A stretch of DNA of 64,000 nt from Mycolicibacterium goodii (GCF_001187505.1 NZ_CP012150.1:6296048-6360047), one strand, 5' to 3'. Counted from the first letter of the stretch, positions 49,995-59,258 are shown. Notes: generated from the sequence alone by a model not told the origin. Numbers and translations are program-made.

Positions 49995-51071
49995 ATGATC
50001 GACAACGAAGAGCGCGCACGCATATTTTCCGCAGCAGCACGCGACACCGGCGACGGTCACGCCCGGATCAGGCTCTTCAGAGCCCTCGATGGTGTCACGC
50101 TGTACTACGTCGCTACCGAACAAGAGATTGACGGCACCCGTGTACTGTCCACCCGCGTACGCAGACTCGACGATGGCAGCTCCGCAATGGTGGTGTACAC
50201 GTCACGGCGCCACCCCGATCTTCCCGACCGTTTCGTCGCCTCGCAATGGTCGAATATCCTGAAAGCGGCCTACGAGATCGTACGTCCGGATTGGCTTGTC
50301 GTCGCGAACATGAGAAATGAAACAGTTGCCATTGCTCGTGACCAGATCCCCGTCATCCTGGCAGACCTCTCCGTGCCGGTGGACGACCGGATGCCAAATC
50401 CAGTCGTGGTGGCGGACGACCTCGAGAACGTGATCTCGAAGGCCGTGCGCACGGCACCAGACGACTGGTACGAATCGGCAATCGTGCAGCTACGCGGACG
50501 AGAGTTGTTTCTGCATCTGAACGACGGAGCCAACGCCGGACAGCTGTCCATGGTGACGTCCTCGGCGGCGGGACGCGCTGGGTGGGTGTTGAGCTACACA
50601 ACACGAACGCGCCCCGGCATCAGATACGGCGGCATCACCTGGGACGCTCTGGCAGACGTGATCAAGAACAACCCGGAAATTCCTGGGGTTCGGGTGGTCA
50701 ACGAAGCTGACGACTGGATACTGCTCGGCCGCGACGCCTTCTTGCGGCTTTCTACCTCTACTCCGCCGGAGGACAACATGACCGGCACTAATATCGATGT
50801 GAGCCAAGCACTTACGCTCTACCTCAAACACTATCCGGGAAAAAACGACACCGAGTTCGACGCCTTCTACGGTGCCCGGACCGCACCGATTGCGAGAGAG
50901 CGAGTCCGTGCGCTTCTCGACGAAGCCATGAGTTTTCGTCCTGACTGGTCCCACATGACGCTCAATGACGCCGGCGACTTCGTCGAGGCAGAGATGCGTG
51001 CGAGACACCCTGAACTCTCCCCGGCAGCTCTCAAAAGTATTGGTAATTACTCCACGTACCTGATGCGCTGA
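49995..51071 (+). CDS. Hypothetical protein of the accessory island
   Basis: 358 residues, no signal or membrane segment. Two domains can be seen: residues 1-260 contain two similar alpha/beta blocks (LFRALDGVTLYYVATEQ; SLxxVT-type block around WVLSYTTRTRPGIRYGG), and a helical tail after a TPPEDNMTGTN hinge (EFDAFYGARTAPIARERVRAL). The N-terminal part recalls SseB-like proteins; I cannot confirm this. GAGGA precedes the ATG. IS256 is inserted about 50 bases upstream and may have replaced its promoter. Confidence 0.55.
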   Translation: MIDNEERARIFSAAARDTGDGHARIRLFRALDGVTLYYVATEQEIDGTRVLSTRVRRLDDGSSAMVVYTSRRHPDLPDRFVASQWSNILKAAYEIVRPDWLVVANMRNETVAIARDQIPVILADLSVPVDDRMPNPVVVADDLENVISKAVRTAPDDWYESAIVQLRGRELFLHLNDGANAGQLSMVTSSAAGRAGWVLSYTTRTRPGIRYGGITWDALADVIKNNPEIPGVRVVNEADDWILLGRDAFLRLSTSTPPEDNMTGTNIDVSQALTLYLKHYPGKNDTEFDAFYGARTAPIARERVRALLDEAMSFRPDWSHMTLNDAGDFVEAEMRARHPELSPAALKSIGNYSTYLMR

Positions 51072-51097
51072 GGACCGATTCGTGAAGCTGGTCGTGG

Positions 51098-51261
51098 CGA
51101 GCTGCGAGGTCAGACAGTCTCGTTGACGGGCGGACAGCCAACGGCCGATCCCTACGCTGCGCGAAGATCGGTTCGGAAGATAGCCAGTACGACGGGTGGA
51201 CTGGGCACGTCCCTCCCGAAGAACTGACGGACATCCGGGTAGAAGAGTCCCGACGCGCCTG
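51098..51261 (+). pseudogene. Decayed copy of the immunity gene at 39.1-39.5 kb and start of the following gene
   Basis: Aligns by eye with 39302-39494: GAGGTCAGACAGTCTCGTTGAC against GGGGTCAGACAGTCTTGTTGAC, then AGCCAGTACGACGG, CCCGAAGA, GACATCCG and GTAGAAGAGTCCCG in the same order. An internal stretch of about 25 bases is missing, so the frame is destroyed. After the stop the sequence still resembles the beginning of the gene at 39487. Confidence 0.7.
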
Positions 51262-51305
51262 AACCACTGGTAGTGCAGACGGATGAAGCGAACCCCAAGT
51301 TGGCG

Positions 51306-52328
51306 TCAGTGCCTGGTGAACCACCTGAGCAGGGTCATCACGATGACGCCCGGCAACAGCAGACCGGCCAGCGTGCTGGTCACCACGTTGGGTCCCAGGA
51401 CCGAAATGCCCAGACCGGCGAGCACCGCGAAAACCAAGAACAACATCCGGATTCCCAGCAGCTTGCGCTGCCCCAGCACGGCACGCAGAGCCGGCCCCGG
51501 CACCCGCCGCAGGATCCACACCAGGACGGCCACGAAACCGGCCGTGATCAAACCCGTGATGATCCGCGGAATGACCGTGGGCCGACCCTCGTCGTGTAGC
51601 GCCATCACCACGACCGCCGCCGCGAACAGGAACACCACGCACGTGTTCGCCAGCCGCAACCACTTCGTCAAGGCCGCACCGATGTTGTGCCGCGCCAACT
51701 CCCCTACCCCGGGGTCGAGTTGGCCGGCACCGACAAACCCGTCGATTGCGCCGCGGGTGTCCCCGCGTTGTAACCGGTTGACCGCCAGATTGTTCACCGC
51801 CGCCGCATTGTCGGGTCGCAGGCGCAGCGCCTCCCGGTAGTCAGCCTCGGCGGGACCCAACCAGTGCAGCGCCCGGTAGATGTCACCGCGCAACACCCAC
51901 GTGTCCGATGCCGCCGGGTTCAGCCGCAGGGCCTCGTTGATCACCGTCAGCGCCTGCTGCGGCTGACCGGCGGACAACAGCAGGTTTGCGTACGCGTAAT
52001 GGGCGAGGTAGACGTCGGGATGGTCGTTGACGGACTTCCACGCGACCTGTATGGCCTCACCGGTGCGTCCCTGACCGCTCAAGGCGAACGCGTAGATGCG
52101 CTTGGCGTGCTCGCTGTTCGGCGCTTTCGCCAATGCCGAATGAGCCGCCCAGGCCGCTCCTTGGTGATCGTTGAGTCCGAGCCGCGCCTGTGCGTAGCCC
52201 ACGAGCAGTTCTGGATTGTCCGGGTCTTGGGCGAGCGCCGACCTCAGCACTTCTTCGGCCCGCGTGTAGTTGCCGGAATCGAAGTACGCCTGAGCCACAT
52301 CTCGGGCGCCACCAGTTGTCGACGTCAT
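51306..52328 (-). CDS. TPR-repeat membrane protein
   Basis: 340 residues. Residues 5-215 contain tetratricopeptide repeats (AQAYFDSGNYTRAEEVLRSA, LLLSAGQPQQALTVINEALR, GDIYRALHWLGPAEADYREA). The C-terminal third has about four hydrophobic segments (NTCVVFLFAAAVVVMAL; IITGLITAGFVAVLVWIL; LLGIRMLFLVFAVLAGLGIS; LLLPGVIVMTLLRW). It starts within the stop of the AAA+ gene (ATGA), so the two act together. Probably a membrane scaffold. Confidence 0.8.
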   Translation of the reverse strand: MTSTTGGARDVAQAYFDSGNYTRAEEVLRSALAQDPDNPELLVGYAQARLGLNDHQGAAWAAHSALAKAPNSEHAKRIYAFALSGQGRTGEAIQVAWKSVNDHPDVYLAHYAYANLLLSAGQPQQALTVINEALRLNPAASDTWVLRGDIYRALHWLGPAEADYREALRLRPDNAAAVNNLAVNRLQRGDTRGAIDGFVGAGQLDPGVGELARHNIGAALTKWLRLANTCVVFLFAAAVVVMALHDEGRPTVIPRIITGLITAGFVAVLVWILRRVPGPALRAVLGQRKLLGIRMLFLVFAVLAGLGISVLGPNVVTSTLAGLLLPGVIVMTLLRWFTRH

Positions 52329-53542
52329 CGGATCTTCCTGCGCCGCATGTAGTTCGCGAGATCATCGAAGGCGCCGTCGCGGTTGCCGAACTCCACCACA
52401 TTGCGGGCGGTGTCGAACCACGCGCCGGCCGACGGGCGAATCTGCCCCAGGGCAGTGTCTATGTCATGCATCTGCACCGGTCGGACCTGACCGGTGCGCA
52501 ACGAGTGCGACATGGCCAATTGCGTTGCGGTGTGGCAGACATGGGCGAGATCCGCTCCGGAGAAGCCGTCCGTGCGTTTGACAATGGCGGCCAGGTTGAT
52601 GCCCTCGACCGGGCGGTCCTGCAGATGCAGACGCACGATCGCCGCCCGCGCATCAGGATCCGGCAGCGGCACGAAAATCATCCGGTCGAACCGGCCCGGA
52701 CGCCGCAGGGCAACGTCGACATCCCACGGCGTATTCGTGGCTCCGAGAACGTACACCCCGTCGTTGGTCGATGTGGCCGAATCCATCTCCTCCAGCAGCG
52801 TGTTCACCACCGGACGCAGGCCGGAACCGCCGCCCAGGGCCGAGCGGCGATGCCCCAGCGCGTCGACCTCGTCGAAGAACAGCACACACGGCGCTTTGCG
52901 ACGCGCGGTGTCGAACACCGCCCGGACAGCGCGTTCGCTCTCACCGAGCCACCGGCTGAGCACGTCGGCGATGCCCACCTGATAGAAGTTCGCGCCGAGC
53001 TCGCCGGACACGGCCTTGGCGATGAAGGTCTTGCCGCAACCCGGTGGGCCGTAGAGCAGCAGGCCGCCACGAGCCGAGAACTTGAACGCCTTCATCAGTT
53101 CGGGATTGCGGATGGGCCCGAGCAACGACAGCTCGAGCTGGGTTTTCACATCGGCCATCCCCGCGATATCCGAAAGGCGCACGCCGCTCGACCGCACGGC
53201 ATCGAAGTCGTTCTCGTCCAACGCCTGCGGGGGTTCTTCGACAAACGCTGGCTTGACGATGTCGGCGACCTCCTGCTCGGCGGCCGACCAGTCGAACCGT
53301 TCGGGCGAAGACGGCGGTGAGGGTGACGGCGAAGATGCGAGCGCGGAGGTGCAGGTCTGCAGCAGGGCCACGGCACGGCTGTTGGTGGCATCGCGCGCCA
53401 ACACCGCGCTGCAGTGCGTCAGCGCCTCGGCGTAGCGTTCGCGCTCCACCAGCAGGGTGGCCAGATGCAGCCGAAGCTCGGTCAACTCGGGGCTGCGCTC
53501 GACGGCCGCGTTCAACGCGTCGATGACGGCATCCTCAGCCAT
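52325..53542 (-). CDS. AAA+ ATPase with N-terminal TPR region
   Basis: About 405 residues. N-terminal ~75 residues form TPR-like helices (LRLHLATLLVERERYAEALT). After a Ser/Pro linker comes one AAA+ module of the Cdc48/FtsH class: Walker A LLYGPPGCGKTF, Walker B CVLFFDEVDAL, sensor LGATNTPWDV and Arg-finger RRPGRFDRM. Such ATPases unfold or remodel protein complexes. TPR plus AAA+ recalls EccA of ESX systems, but the AAA+ subclass differs. The ATG at 53542 has a GGGGGG site upstream. Confidence 0.85.
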   Translation of the reverse strand: MAEDAVIDALNAAVERSPELTELRLHLATLLVERERYAEALTHCSAVLARDATNSRAVALLQTCTSALASSPSPSPPSSPERFDWSAAEQEVADIVKPAFVEEPPQALDENDFDAVRSSGVRLSDIAGMADVKTQLELSLLGPIRNPELMKAFKFSARGGLLLYGPPGCGKTFIAKAVSGELGANFYQVGIADVLSRWLGESERAVRAVFDTARRKAPCVLFFDEVDALGHRRSALGGGSGLRPVVNTLLEEMDSATSTNDGVYVLGATNTPWDVDVALRRPGRFDRMIFVPLPDPDARAAIVRLHLQDRPVEGINLAAIVKRTDGFSGADLAHVCHTATQLAMSHSLRTGQVRPVQMHDIDTALGQIRPSAGAWFDTARNVVEFGNRDGAFDDLANYMRRRKIR

Positions 53543-53606
53543 TTGCACCCCCCGTTGTTCGCTGTGGCGATCCTATCCGGGGAATCCGGTGGCGCACGAC
53601 GCCAGA

Positions 53607-54599
53607 TCACCGCACCACGATGGTGTGCTCACCACGTGCGACGAGTTCGCCGATGACCGGGGCCCCCGGGATCTCGCCCGCGATCAGCAGACCCCCGGAG
53701 GTCTGGGCATCGGCGAGCAGCAGCGCCTCGTCCTCTGACACCGCGGAGGCGTCGATATGCGGGCTCACCCAATCGAGGTTGCGCCGCGTCCCACCACTGA
53801 CAAAGCCGGCCGCGAGCGCCTCCCGCGCTCCTTCCAGATAGGGCACGGCCTTCGAATCGATCACGGCCGTCACACCACTGGCCCGCGCCAGCTTGTGCAG
53901 ATGCCCCAACAGGCCGAAACCCGTGACGTCCGTGGCGCATTCGACACCGGCGGCGAGAGCGGCCACCGAGGCGTCGGCGTTGAGTGTCGTCATGGCCTCG
54001 ATCGCCTGCGGGAACACCTCCCCGGTGGATTTGTGCCTGCTGTTGAGTACGCCGACGCCGAGCGGCTTCGTCAGCGACAACGGCACGCCGGGCTTCCCGG
54101 AATCGTTGCGCAGCAGCCGCTTCGGGTCGGCGATGCCGGTGACGGCCAGACCGTACTTGGGTTCCGGATCGTCCACGCTGTGCCCACCCGCGAGATGGCA
54201 ACCGGCGGCCGCACACACGTCGAGACCACCGCGCAGGGTCTCGGCCGCCAACTCGAACGGCAGGACATCGCGCGGCCACCCCAGCAGGTTCACCGCGACC
54301 ACCGGTCGCCCGCCCATCGCGTAGACGTCCGACAGCGCGTTGGTCGCCGCGATACGACCCCAGTCGTACGCGTCGTCGACGACGGGTGTGAAGAAATCCG
54401 TCGTCGCGATCAAGGCGGTGTCGCCGTTGATCCGCACCGCGGCCGCGTCGTCGCCATCGTCGAGCCCGACGAGCAACTCACCGAGCGGATCCTTCGGGTC
54501 GGCGTGGGTCAGCCCGCGCACCACGTCCTCCAATTCGCCGGGCGGGATCTTGCAGGCACAGCCGCCACCATGGGCGTATTGGGTCAGTCGGTACGTCAT
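53607..54599 (-). CDS. selD: Selenophosphate synthetase
   Basis: About 330 residues. Makes selenophosphate from selenide and ATP, the Se donor for Sec-tRNA. The N-terminal catalytic loop is HGGGCACKIPP, with Cys14 and Lys17 at the positions of E. coli Cys17 and Lys20; the nucleophile is Cys, not Sec. Other AIRS-type blocks: TTDFFTPVVDD, AVNLLGWP, TDVTGFGLLGHLHKL. ATG 54599 (MTYRLTQYAHG) is the family start. It is divergent from tRNA-Sec. Confidence 0.94.
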   Translation of the reverse strand: MTYRLTQYAHGGGCACKIPPGELEDVVRGLTHADPKDPLGELLVGLDDGDDAAAVRINGDTALIATTDFFTPVVDDAYDWGRIAATNALSDVYAMGGRPVVAVNLLGWPRDVLPFELAAETLRGGLDVCAAAGCHLAGGHSVDDPEPKYGLAVTGIADPKRLLRNDSGKPGVPLSLTKPLGVGVLNSRHKSTGEVFPQAIEAMTTLNADASVAALAAGVECATDVTGFGLLGHLHKLARASGVTAVIDSKAVPYLEGAREALAAGFVSGGTRRNLDWVSPHIDASAVSEDEALLLADAQTSGGLLIAGEIPGAPVIGELVARGEHTIVVR

Positions 54600-54638
54600 G
54601 ACGACCATGTTGCCTGTAATGATGGAGCGATGGGTCAG

Positions 54639-54733
54639 GGAGGCGTATCCGGTCTGGTGACCGGCGCGGTCTTCAAAATCGCTGAGCGGCAGTTTCTGCC
54701 GCTGGCGGGTTCGATTCCCGTCCGCCTCCGCCA
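54639..54733 (+). tRNA. selC: tRNA-Sec (anticodon UCA)
   Basis: Ninety-five bases with encoded CCA. Acceptor arms GGAGGCG and CGCCTCC pair fully. The anticodon loop CTTCAAA shows UCA at 54673-54675. The long variable arm is AGCGGCAG-TTT-CTGCCGCT (54685-54703, 8 perfect pairs), and the T arm is CGGGTTCGATTCCCG. Long acceptor/variable arms and UCA are diagnostic of tRNA-Sec. selA starts 24 bases downstream. Confidence 0.96.
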
Positions 54734-54757
54734 TCTTGCTCCTCGGACCTCCGCACC

Positions 54758-56038
54758 ATGACCGACCCCCGCCGCCGGGTGCCCCGCACCGACACGCTGC
54801 TCGCCGATCCGCGCCTGGCCGCCGCCGAGCAGGCGCTGGGCCGCGCATTGGTGAAGTCGGTGATCGCCGATGCCCAGCAGCGAGCGCGCGCCGGTGAAAT
54901 CCCGCCTGAGCGGGTCGCCGACGTCGCCGTTGCGGCCCTGCCGACCGGCGCGTCGAGCCTGCGTCCGGTCATCAACGCCACCGGCGTCGTCGTGCACACC
55001 AACCTGGGCCGGGCACCTCTTTCACGCGCCGCGATCGACGCCGTCGTCACCGCCAGCGGAGCCACCGACGTCGAATTCGACCTGGGGTCCGGCCGGCGCG
55101 CCCGGCGGGGTCGTGGCGCGCTGGGCGCGCTCGCCCGCGCGGTCCCCACCGCGGGCGGCGTCCACGTCGTGAACAACAACGCCGCGGCGCTGCTGCTCGC
55201 CGCGATGACGCTGGCGCCAGGCAAGGAGATGATCGTCAGCCGCGGTGAGCTGATCGAGATCGGCGACGGGTTCCGCCTGCCCGCGTTGATGGAGTCGACC
55301 GGGTCGCGCATCCGCGAGGTCGGCACCACCAATCGCACCCATCTGCGCGACTACGCCGACGCCATCGGGCCCGACACCGGTTTCGTGCTCAAGGTGCATC
55401 CGTCGAACTACTCCGTCAGCGGCTTCACGTCTTCGGTGCCGGTTCGTGAACTCGCCGGGCTCGACGCGCCGCTGGTCGTCGACATCGGGTCCGGCCTGCT
55501 GACGTCCCATCCGCTGCTGCCCGATGAACCCGATGCGACGACGATGCTGCGCGACGGCGCCGATCTGGTCACCGCGTCGGGCGACAAATTGCTCGGTGGC
55601 CCGCAGGCCGGCCTGCTGTTCGGTCGCGAGGACCTGATCGAGCGGCTACGACGGCATCCGGCGGCCCGTGCGCTGCGCGTCGACAAGTTGACGCTCGCCG
55701 CGCTGGAAGCGACGTTGACCGGTCCTCCCCCGCCGGTCGCGCAGGCGTTGACCGTCGACGTCGAATCATTGCGAGCGCGGGCCGGTCGCCTGGCCTCTCT
55801 GCTGCCGGTTGCGAAGGCCGTGGACTGCATCGCGGCCGTCGGCGGCGGCGGTGCCCCCGGCGTCGAATTGCCCAGCGCGGCGGTCAGCCTGCCCGAGGCG
55901 TATGCCGCGCCGCTGCGGGTGGGCAATCCCTCGGTCGTCGGGCGGCTGGAGAACGGACGCTGCCTGCTGGATCTGCGTACCGTCGCCCCCGAGGACGACG
56001 AGAAATTGGTCGAAGCTGTCCGATCATGTTCGTTGTAG
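54758..56038 (+). CDS. selA: L-seryl-tRNA(Sec) selenium transferase
   Basis: 426 residues. PLP-dependent enzyme converting Ser-tRNA-Sec to Sec-tRNA-Sec. The PLP lysine is in TASGDKLLGGPQAG; other family blocks are INATGVVVHTNLGRAPLS and KVHPSNYSVSGF. It follows tRNA-Sec closely and overlaps selB by 13 bases, so tRNA, selA and selB are probably one transcript. Confidence 0.95.
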   Translation: MTDPRRRVPRTDTLLADPRLAAAEQALGRALVKSVIADAQQRARAGEIPPERVADVAVAALPTGASSLRPVINATGVVVHTNLGRAPLSRAAIDAVVTASGATDVEFDLGSGRRARRGRGALGALARAVPTAGGVHVVNNNAAALLLAAMTLAPGKEMIVSRGELIEIGDGFRLPALMESTGSRIREVGTTNRTHLRDYADAIGPDTGFVLKVHPSNYSVSGFTSSVPVRELAGLDAPLVVDIGSGLLTSHPLLPDEPDATTMLRDGADLVTASGDKLLGGPQAGLLFGREDLIERLRRHPAARALRVDKLTLAALEATLTGPPPPVAQALTVDVESLRARAGRLASLLPVAKAVDCIAAVGGGGAPGVELPSAAVSLPEAYAAPLRVGNPSVVGRLENGRCLLDLRTVAPEDDEKLVEAVRSCSL

Positions 56039-57738
56039 CGACCGCCGGTCACGTCGACCACGGGAAATCGACTCTGGTGCACCGCCTCACCGGCATGTGG
56101 CCGGACCGTCTCGCCGAGGAGCAGCGCCGCGGACTCACGATCGATCTCGGCTTCGCGTGGACGACGATCGACGGCCGAGACATCGCTTTCGTCGACGTGC
56201 CAGGTCATGAGCGCTTCGTCGGCAACATGTTGGCCGGCGTCGGCCCGGTGCCCGCCGCGATGTTCGTGGTCGCGGCCACCGAAGGGTGGATGCCGCAGTC
56301 CGAGGAGCACTTCGCCGCACTCGAAGCGCTCGGCGTACAGCACGTGCTGGTCGTGATCAGCAAGGCCGACCTCGCCGATCCTTCCCGTACGATATCCGAA
56401 GTGCGCGAACGCATCACCGATGCGCCAGTGGCGCTGGGCACCGATCTGGACGCGGTGCGGGCCGGGCTGGCGAGGTTGGTTGATCAATTGCCCACTCCCC
56501 CATCTGATTCCGACGTGCGACTCTGGGTCGACCGCTCGTTCACCGTGCGCGGCGCCGGCACCGTGGTGACGGGAACCCTTGCGGCGGGGACCATCCGCGT
56601 GGGCGATCAGCTCGAACACAACGGTCGCCTGCTCACGGTGCGGGGGTTGCAGTCGCTCGGCCGGGATCGGAACGCGGTATCGGCGGTGGCTCGTGTCGCG
56701 GTGAATCTGCGTGGTGTCGACAGGGAAAGCGTCCGCCGCGGCGACGCGATCCGGACCCCGGGTGCATGGCTGGACACATCCGAGATCGACGTCGCGTTGC
56801 GCTCCGCAGGCAAGCTGCACCAACGGTTGACCCTGCACATCGGTTCTGCCGCGGTGCCGGTGCACGTGCGACCGCTCGGCGATGTCGGTGCCCGGCTGCG
56901 CCTCACGCGCGCGTTGCCGTTGCGGGTCGGCGACATCGGGTTGTTGAGAGATCCCGGTGCACACCACATCTCCGCCGGTGTCGAGGTGCTCGACGTGCGG
57001 CCCGCGCCACTGCGCCGACGCGGTGATGCCCGCGCCAGGGCCGCCGAACTCGCGACGGGTCGGGTGGCGCCTCCGGTCTGTGTTCGCGCAAACGAACTGC
57101 GCGCGATGGGTTTCGAAAATTCGGGTCTCCGAGTCGGCGAGTGGGTGGTGTCTTCAGACTGGTGGGCCGAGCGACGCCAGGTGGCGTTGGCGGCCGTGGA
57201 TCGCTGGGCGGCCGAGCATGACATCGCGGCGGGCATGCCCTTCGAGACCCTGAGGCAGCAGGTCGGATTGCCTGTCGTCGACCTCGTTCCGGCGTTGCTC
57301 GACGGTACAGGTCTGCAACTTCGCGACGGGCTGGTGCAGCGGCCAGGGGTTGACCTGCCGCCACGTGTGGACAAGGCCGTGCAGACCGTGCGGGAGTGGC
57401 TTGCGGCCGAACCGTTCCGCGCGCCAGAGGCCGCTGAACTCGCCGAATTGAAGCTGGGTCCCAAGGAGCTCGCCGCCGCGGTGCGTGCGGGTCGGCTCAC
57501 CCGGATCGCCGAGGGGGTCGTGCTCGGGCCTGATGCCTTCGACCGTGCCGCGGAGGTTCTCGCCGGCTTGCCGCAGCCGTTCACCGTCGCCGAGGCCAAG
57601 CGCGCATTGAACACCACTCGGCGCGTGGCGGTCCCGTTGCTCGAACAGCTCGACGCGCGCGGGGCCACCACCCGTGCGGACGACGGGACTCGTACCGTCT
57701 CCGACCGTGGTGCCGGTGACGCCGATCAGGTTGGCTGA
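56026..57738 (+). CDS. selB: Selenocysteine-specific elongation factor SelB
   Basis: 570 residues. EF-Tu-like GTPase in the first half: ATAGHVDHGKSTLVHRL (G1), DVPGHERF (G3), ISKAD (G4). The C-terminal part carries the winged-helix repeats that bind the SECIS hairpin (about residues 400-560; ALNTTRRVAVPLLEQLDARG is the last). It brings Sec-tRNA-Sec to UGA codons marked by SECIS elements. Its 3' end overlaps a convergent HNH gene by 13 bases. Confidence 0.94.
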   Translation: MFVVATAGHVDHGKSTLVHRLTGMWPDRLAEEQRRGLTIDLGFAWTTIDGRDIAFVDVPGHERFVGNMLAGVGPVPAAMFVVAATEGWMPQSEEHFAALEALGVQHVLVVISKADLADPSRTISEVRERITDAPVALGTDLDAVRAGLARLVDQLPTPPSDSDVRLWVDRSFTVRGAGTVVTGTLAAGTIRVGDQLEHNGRLLTVRGLQSLGRDRNAVSAVARVAVNLRGVDRESVRRGDAIRTPGAWLDTSEIDVALRSAGKLHQRLTLHIGSAAVPVHVRPLGDVGARLRLTRALPLRVGDIGLLRDPGAHHISAGVEVLDVRPAPLRRRGDARARAAELATGRVAPPVCVRANELRAMGFENSGLRVGEWVVSSDWWAERRQVALAAVDRWAAEHDIAAGMPFETLRQQVGLPVVDLVPALLDGTGLQLRDGLVQRPGVDLPPRVDKAVQTVREWLAAEPFRAPEAAELAELKLGPKELAAAVRAGRLTRIAEGVVLGPDAFDRAAEVLAGLPQPFTVAEAKRALNTTRRVAVPLLEQLDARGATTRADDGTRTVSDRGAGDADQVG

Positions 57739-59147
57739 CAGTCTGTTTCGTCATCGTCGTCTGCCTCTCGTTTCTTGGTGTCGTTGGTGGTGGTGTCGGT
57801 GAGGAGTTTTTTGGGGTGGTGGTAGGTGTTGGTGCGGTGTTGGCCGCGGTCGAGGAGTTTGGGTGGGGTCCATTCGCATTGGCCGTGGTGGTTGATGCGG
57901 GTGGTCCATTTGTTGGGTTGGTCGCCGACGAGGCGGTTGTCGCTGGGGCAGGCCAGGGCCAGCGCGTCGGCGTTGGTGAGGCCGCCGTTGGCGTAGTCGG
58001 TGGTGGCGTGGTGGGCTTGGCAGCGGTAGCCGTTGGCGGTGCATCCGGGGCGGGTGCAGCCGCGGTCGCGTCCCCAGATCGCCAGGCGTTGCCCGGCGGT
58101 GGCGGTGCGGCGGGCCCGGCCGAGGTAGAGCGGGATGCCGGTGTGTTGGTCGTAGACGGCCAGGTAGTGGTAGGCCTGGGCGGCGAGTCGGATGAGGTCG
58201 GCGATGGGCAGTTTGGTGCCGCCGGCGCTGATCGCCACGCCGGCGGCGTTGTGGAGTTCTTGCAGGGTGGTGGTGATGAGCATGGTGGCGGGCAGGCCGT
58301 TGATCTGGCCGAGGGTCTTGCTGGCGAGTACACGTTTGCCGACGGTGAGTAGTGCGTCGTGTAGGCGTTGGGGGGCGGTGCGGTCGTCGGTGTTGATTTG
58401 GTGTTGGCTGGGGGTGCCGGAGGTACACGGGGTGTCCTCGGCGGGGTTGCACATGCCGGGGGCGGCGAGTTTTTCTTCGATGGGTTCGAAGGTGGCTTTG
58501 AATTCGGCGGTGACATATCCGGACAGGCGAAATGACCCGTCGGGTTGTTGGGGTCCGAAGCTGATGCCGCGCCGTGTGGTGGTGATGTCGTCGCATGGGG
58601 CGGGGCCGTCTTGGTTGAGCAGGTACAGCGCCTCGGTGACGGCTTGGCGCACGGTTTCGGGGTCGGCCCCGACGGCTCCGGCCACGAGCTGTTTTTCCGC
58701 CTGGCGTTGCTGCTCGGTGGACACCCAGTGGGGGCATGTGTCGAAGAATTTGAACAGTTCGGTGACGTGGTCGTCGGTCAGCTGACCAGCGGTCTGGGCG
58801 GCGGCCATGTACTGGCGTTTGGGTGCCAGTTGTTCGCCGGTCAGCGACACGCGTGGGCCGAGTTCGGTGGCGTCGGTGCAGCGGCGGCGGGCTTGTTTGG
58901 CGGAGATGCCGAGGCGGGTGGCCATGACCTGGGGCCAGAATTTCGCCCCGATCGCGGCGGGGGTGGTTTGTTCGGCCAGGGCGGCGATGGCCTTGTGTTC
59001 GACGGCCGGGATGCGGTTGCGGGCATCCTGCAAACCCGCGCAGATGTCGAGCAGCTCTGCTTCGGACAGCGTGGCGAACGGTAGGGCGAGCAGGTCGTCG
59101 ATCGCGGCGGTCAATGCCGCGATGACTGTCTGCACGTCCGTCGTCAT
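57726..59147 (-). CDS. DUF222/13E12-repeat protein with C-terminal HNH endonuclease motif
   Basis: About 473 residues. N-terminal DUF222 region (residues 1-300), then an HNH-like zinc motif: CTRPGCTANGYRCQAHHATT and LALACPSDNRLV. Such proteins are abundant in mycobacterial genomes (13E12 family), often in multiple copies. The Thr/His/Asn-rich tail (TNTYHHPKKLL) ends in an acidic run. ATG 59147 (MTTDVQTVIAAL) is the family-like start. Convergent with selB, overlapping it by 13 bases. Unrelated to Sec metabolism. Confidence 0.85.
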   Translation of the reverse strand: MTTDVQTVIAALTAAIDDLLALPFATLSEAELLDICAGLQDARNRIPAVEHKAIAALAEQTTPAAIGAKFWPQVMATRLGISAKQARRRCTDATELGPRVSLTGEQLAPKRQYMAAAQTAGQLTDDHVTELFKFFDTCPHWVSTEQQRQAEKQLVAGAVGADPETVRQAVTEALYLLNQDGPAPCDDITTTRRGISFGPQQPDGSFRLSGYVTAEFKATFEPIEEKLAAPGMCNPAEDTPCTSGTPSQHQINTDDRTAPQRLHDALLTVGKRVLASKTLGQINGLPATMLITTTLQELHNAAGVAISAGGTKLPIADLIRLAAQAYHYLAVYDQHTGIPLYLGRARRTATAGQRLAIWGRDRGCTRPGCTANGYRCQAHHATTDYANGGLTNADALALACPSDNRLVGDQPNKWTTRINHHGQCEWTPPKLLDRGQHRTNTYHHPKKLLTDTTTNDTKKREADDDDETDCQPT

Positions 59148-59258
59148 GATTCGAACACTAGTTCGGTGCACTGACAGAAATGCCCTGTGTGTGACGGGTG
59201 TGATCAATGGGTTCGGATTGGTCAAAGGTACTTCTACACAGGCGAACCCGGGATCAGC

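Noticed and set aside
57726..59147. DUF222/HNH gene as a homing endonuclease linked to selB
   Set aside because: It lies beside, not inside, selB and belongs to the common 13E12 family; the 13-base convergent overlap is no evidence of homing.
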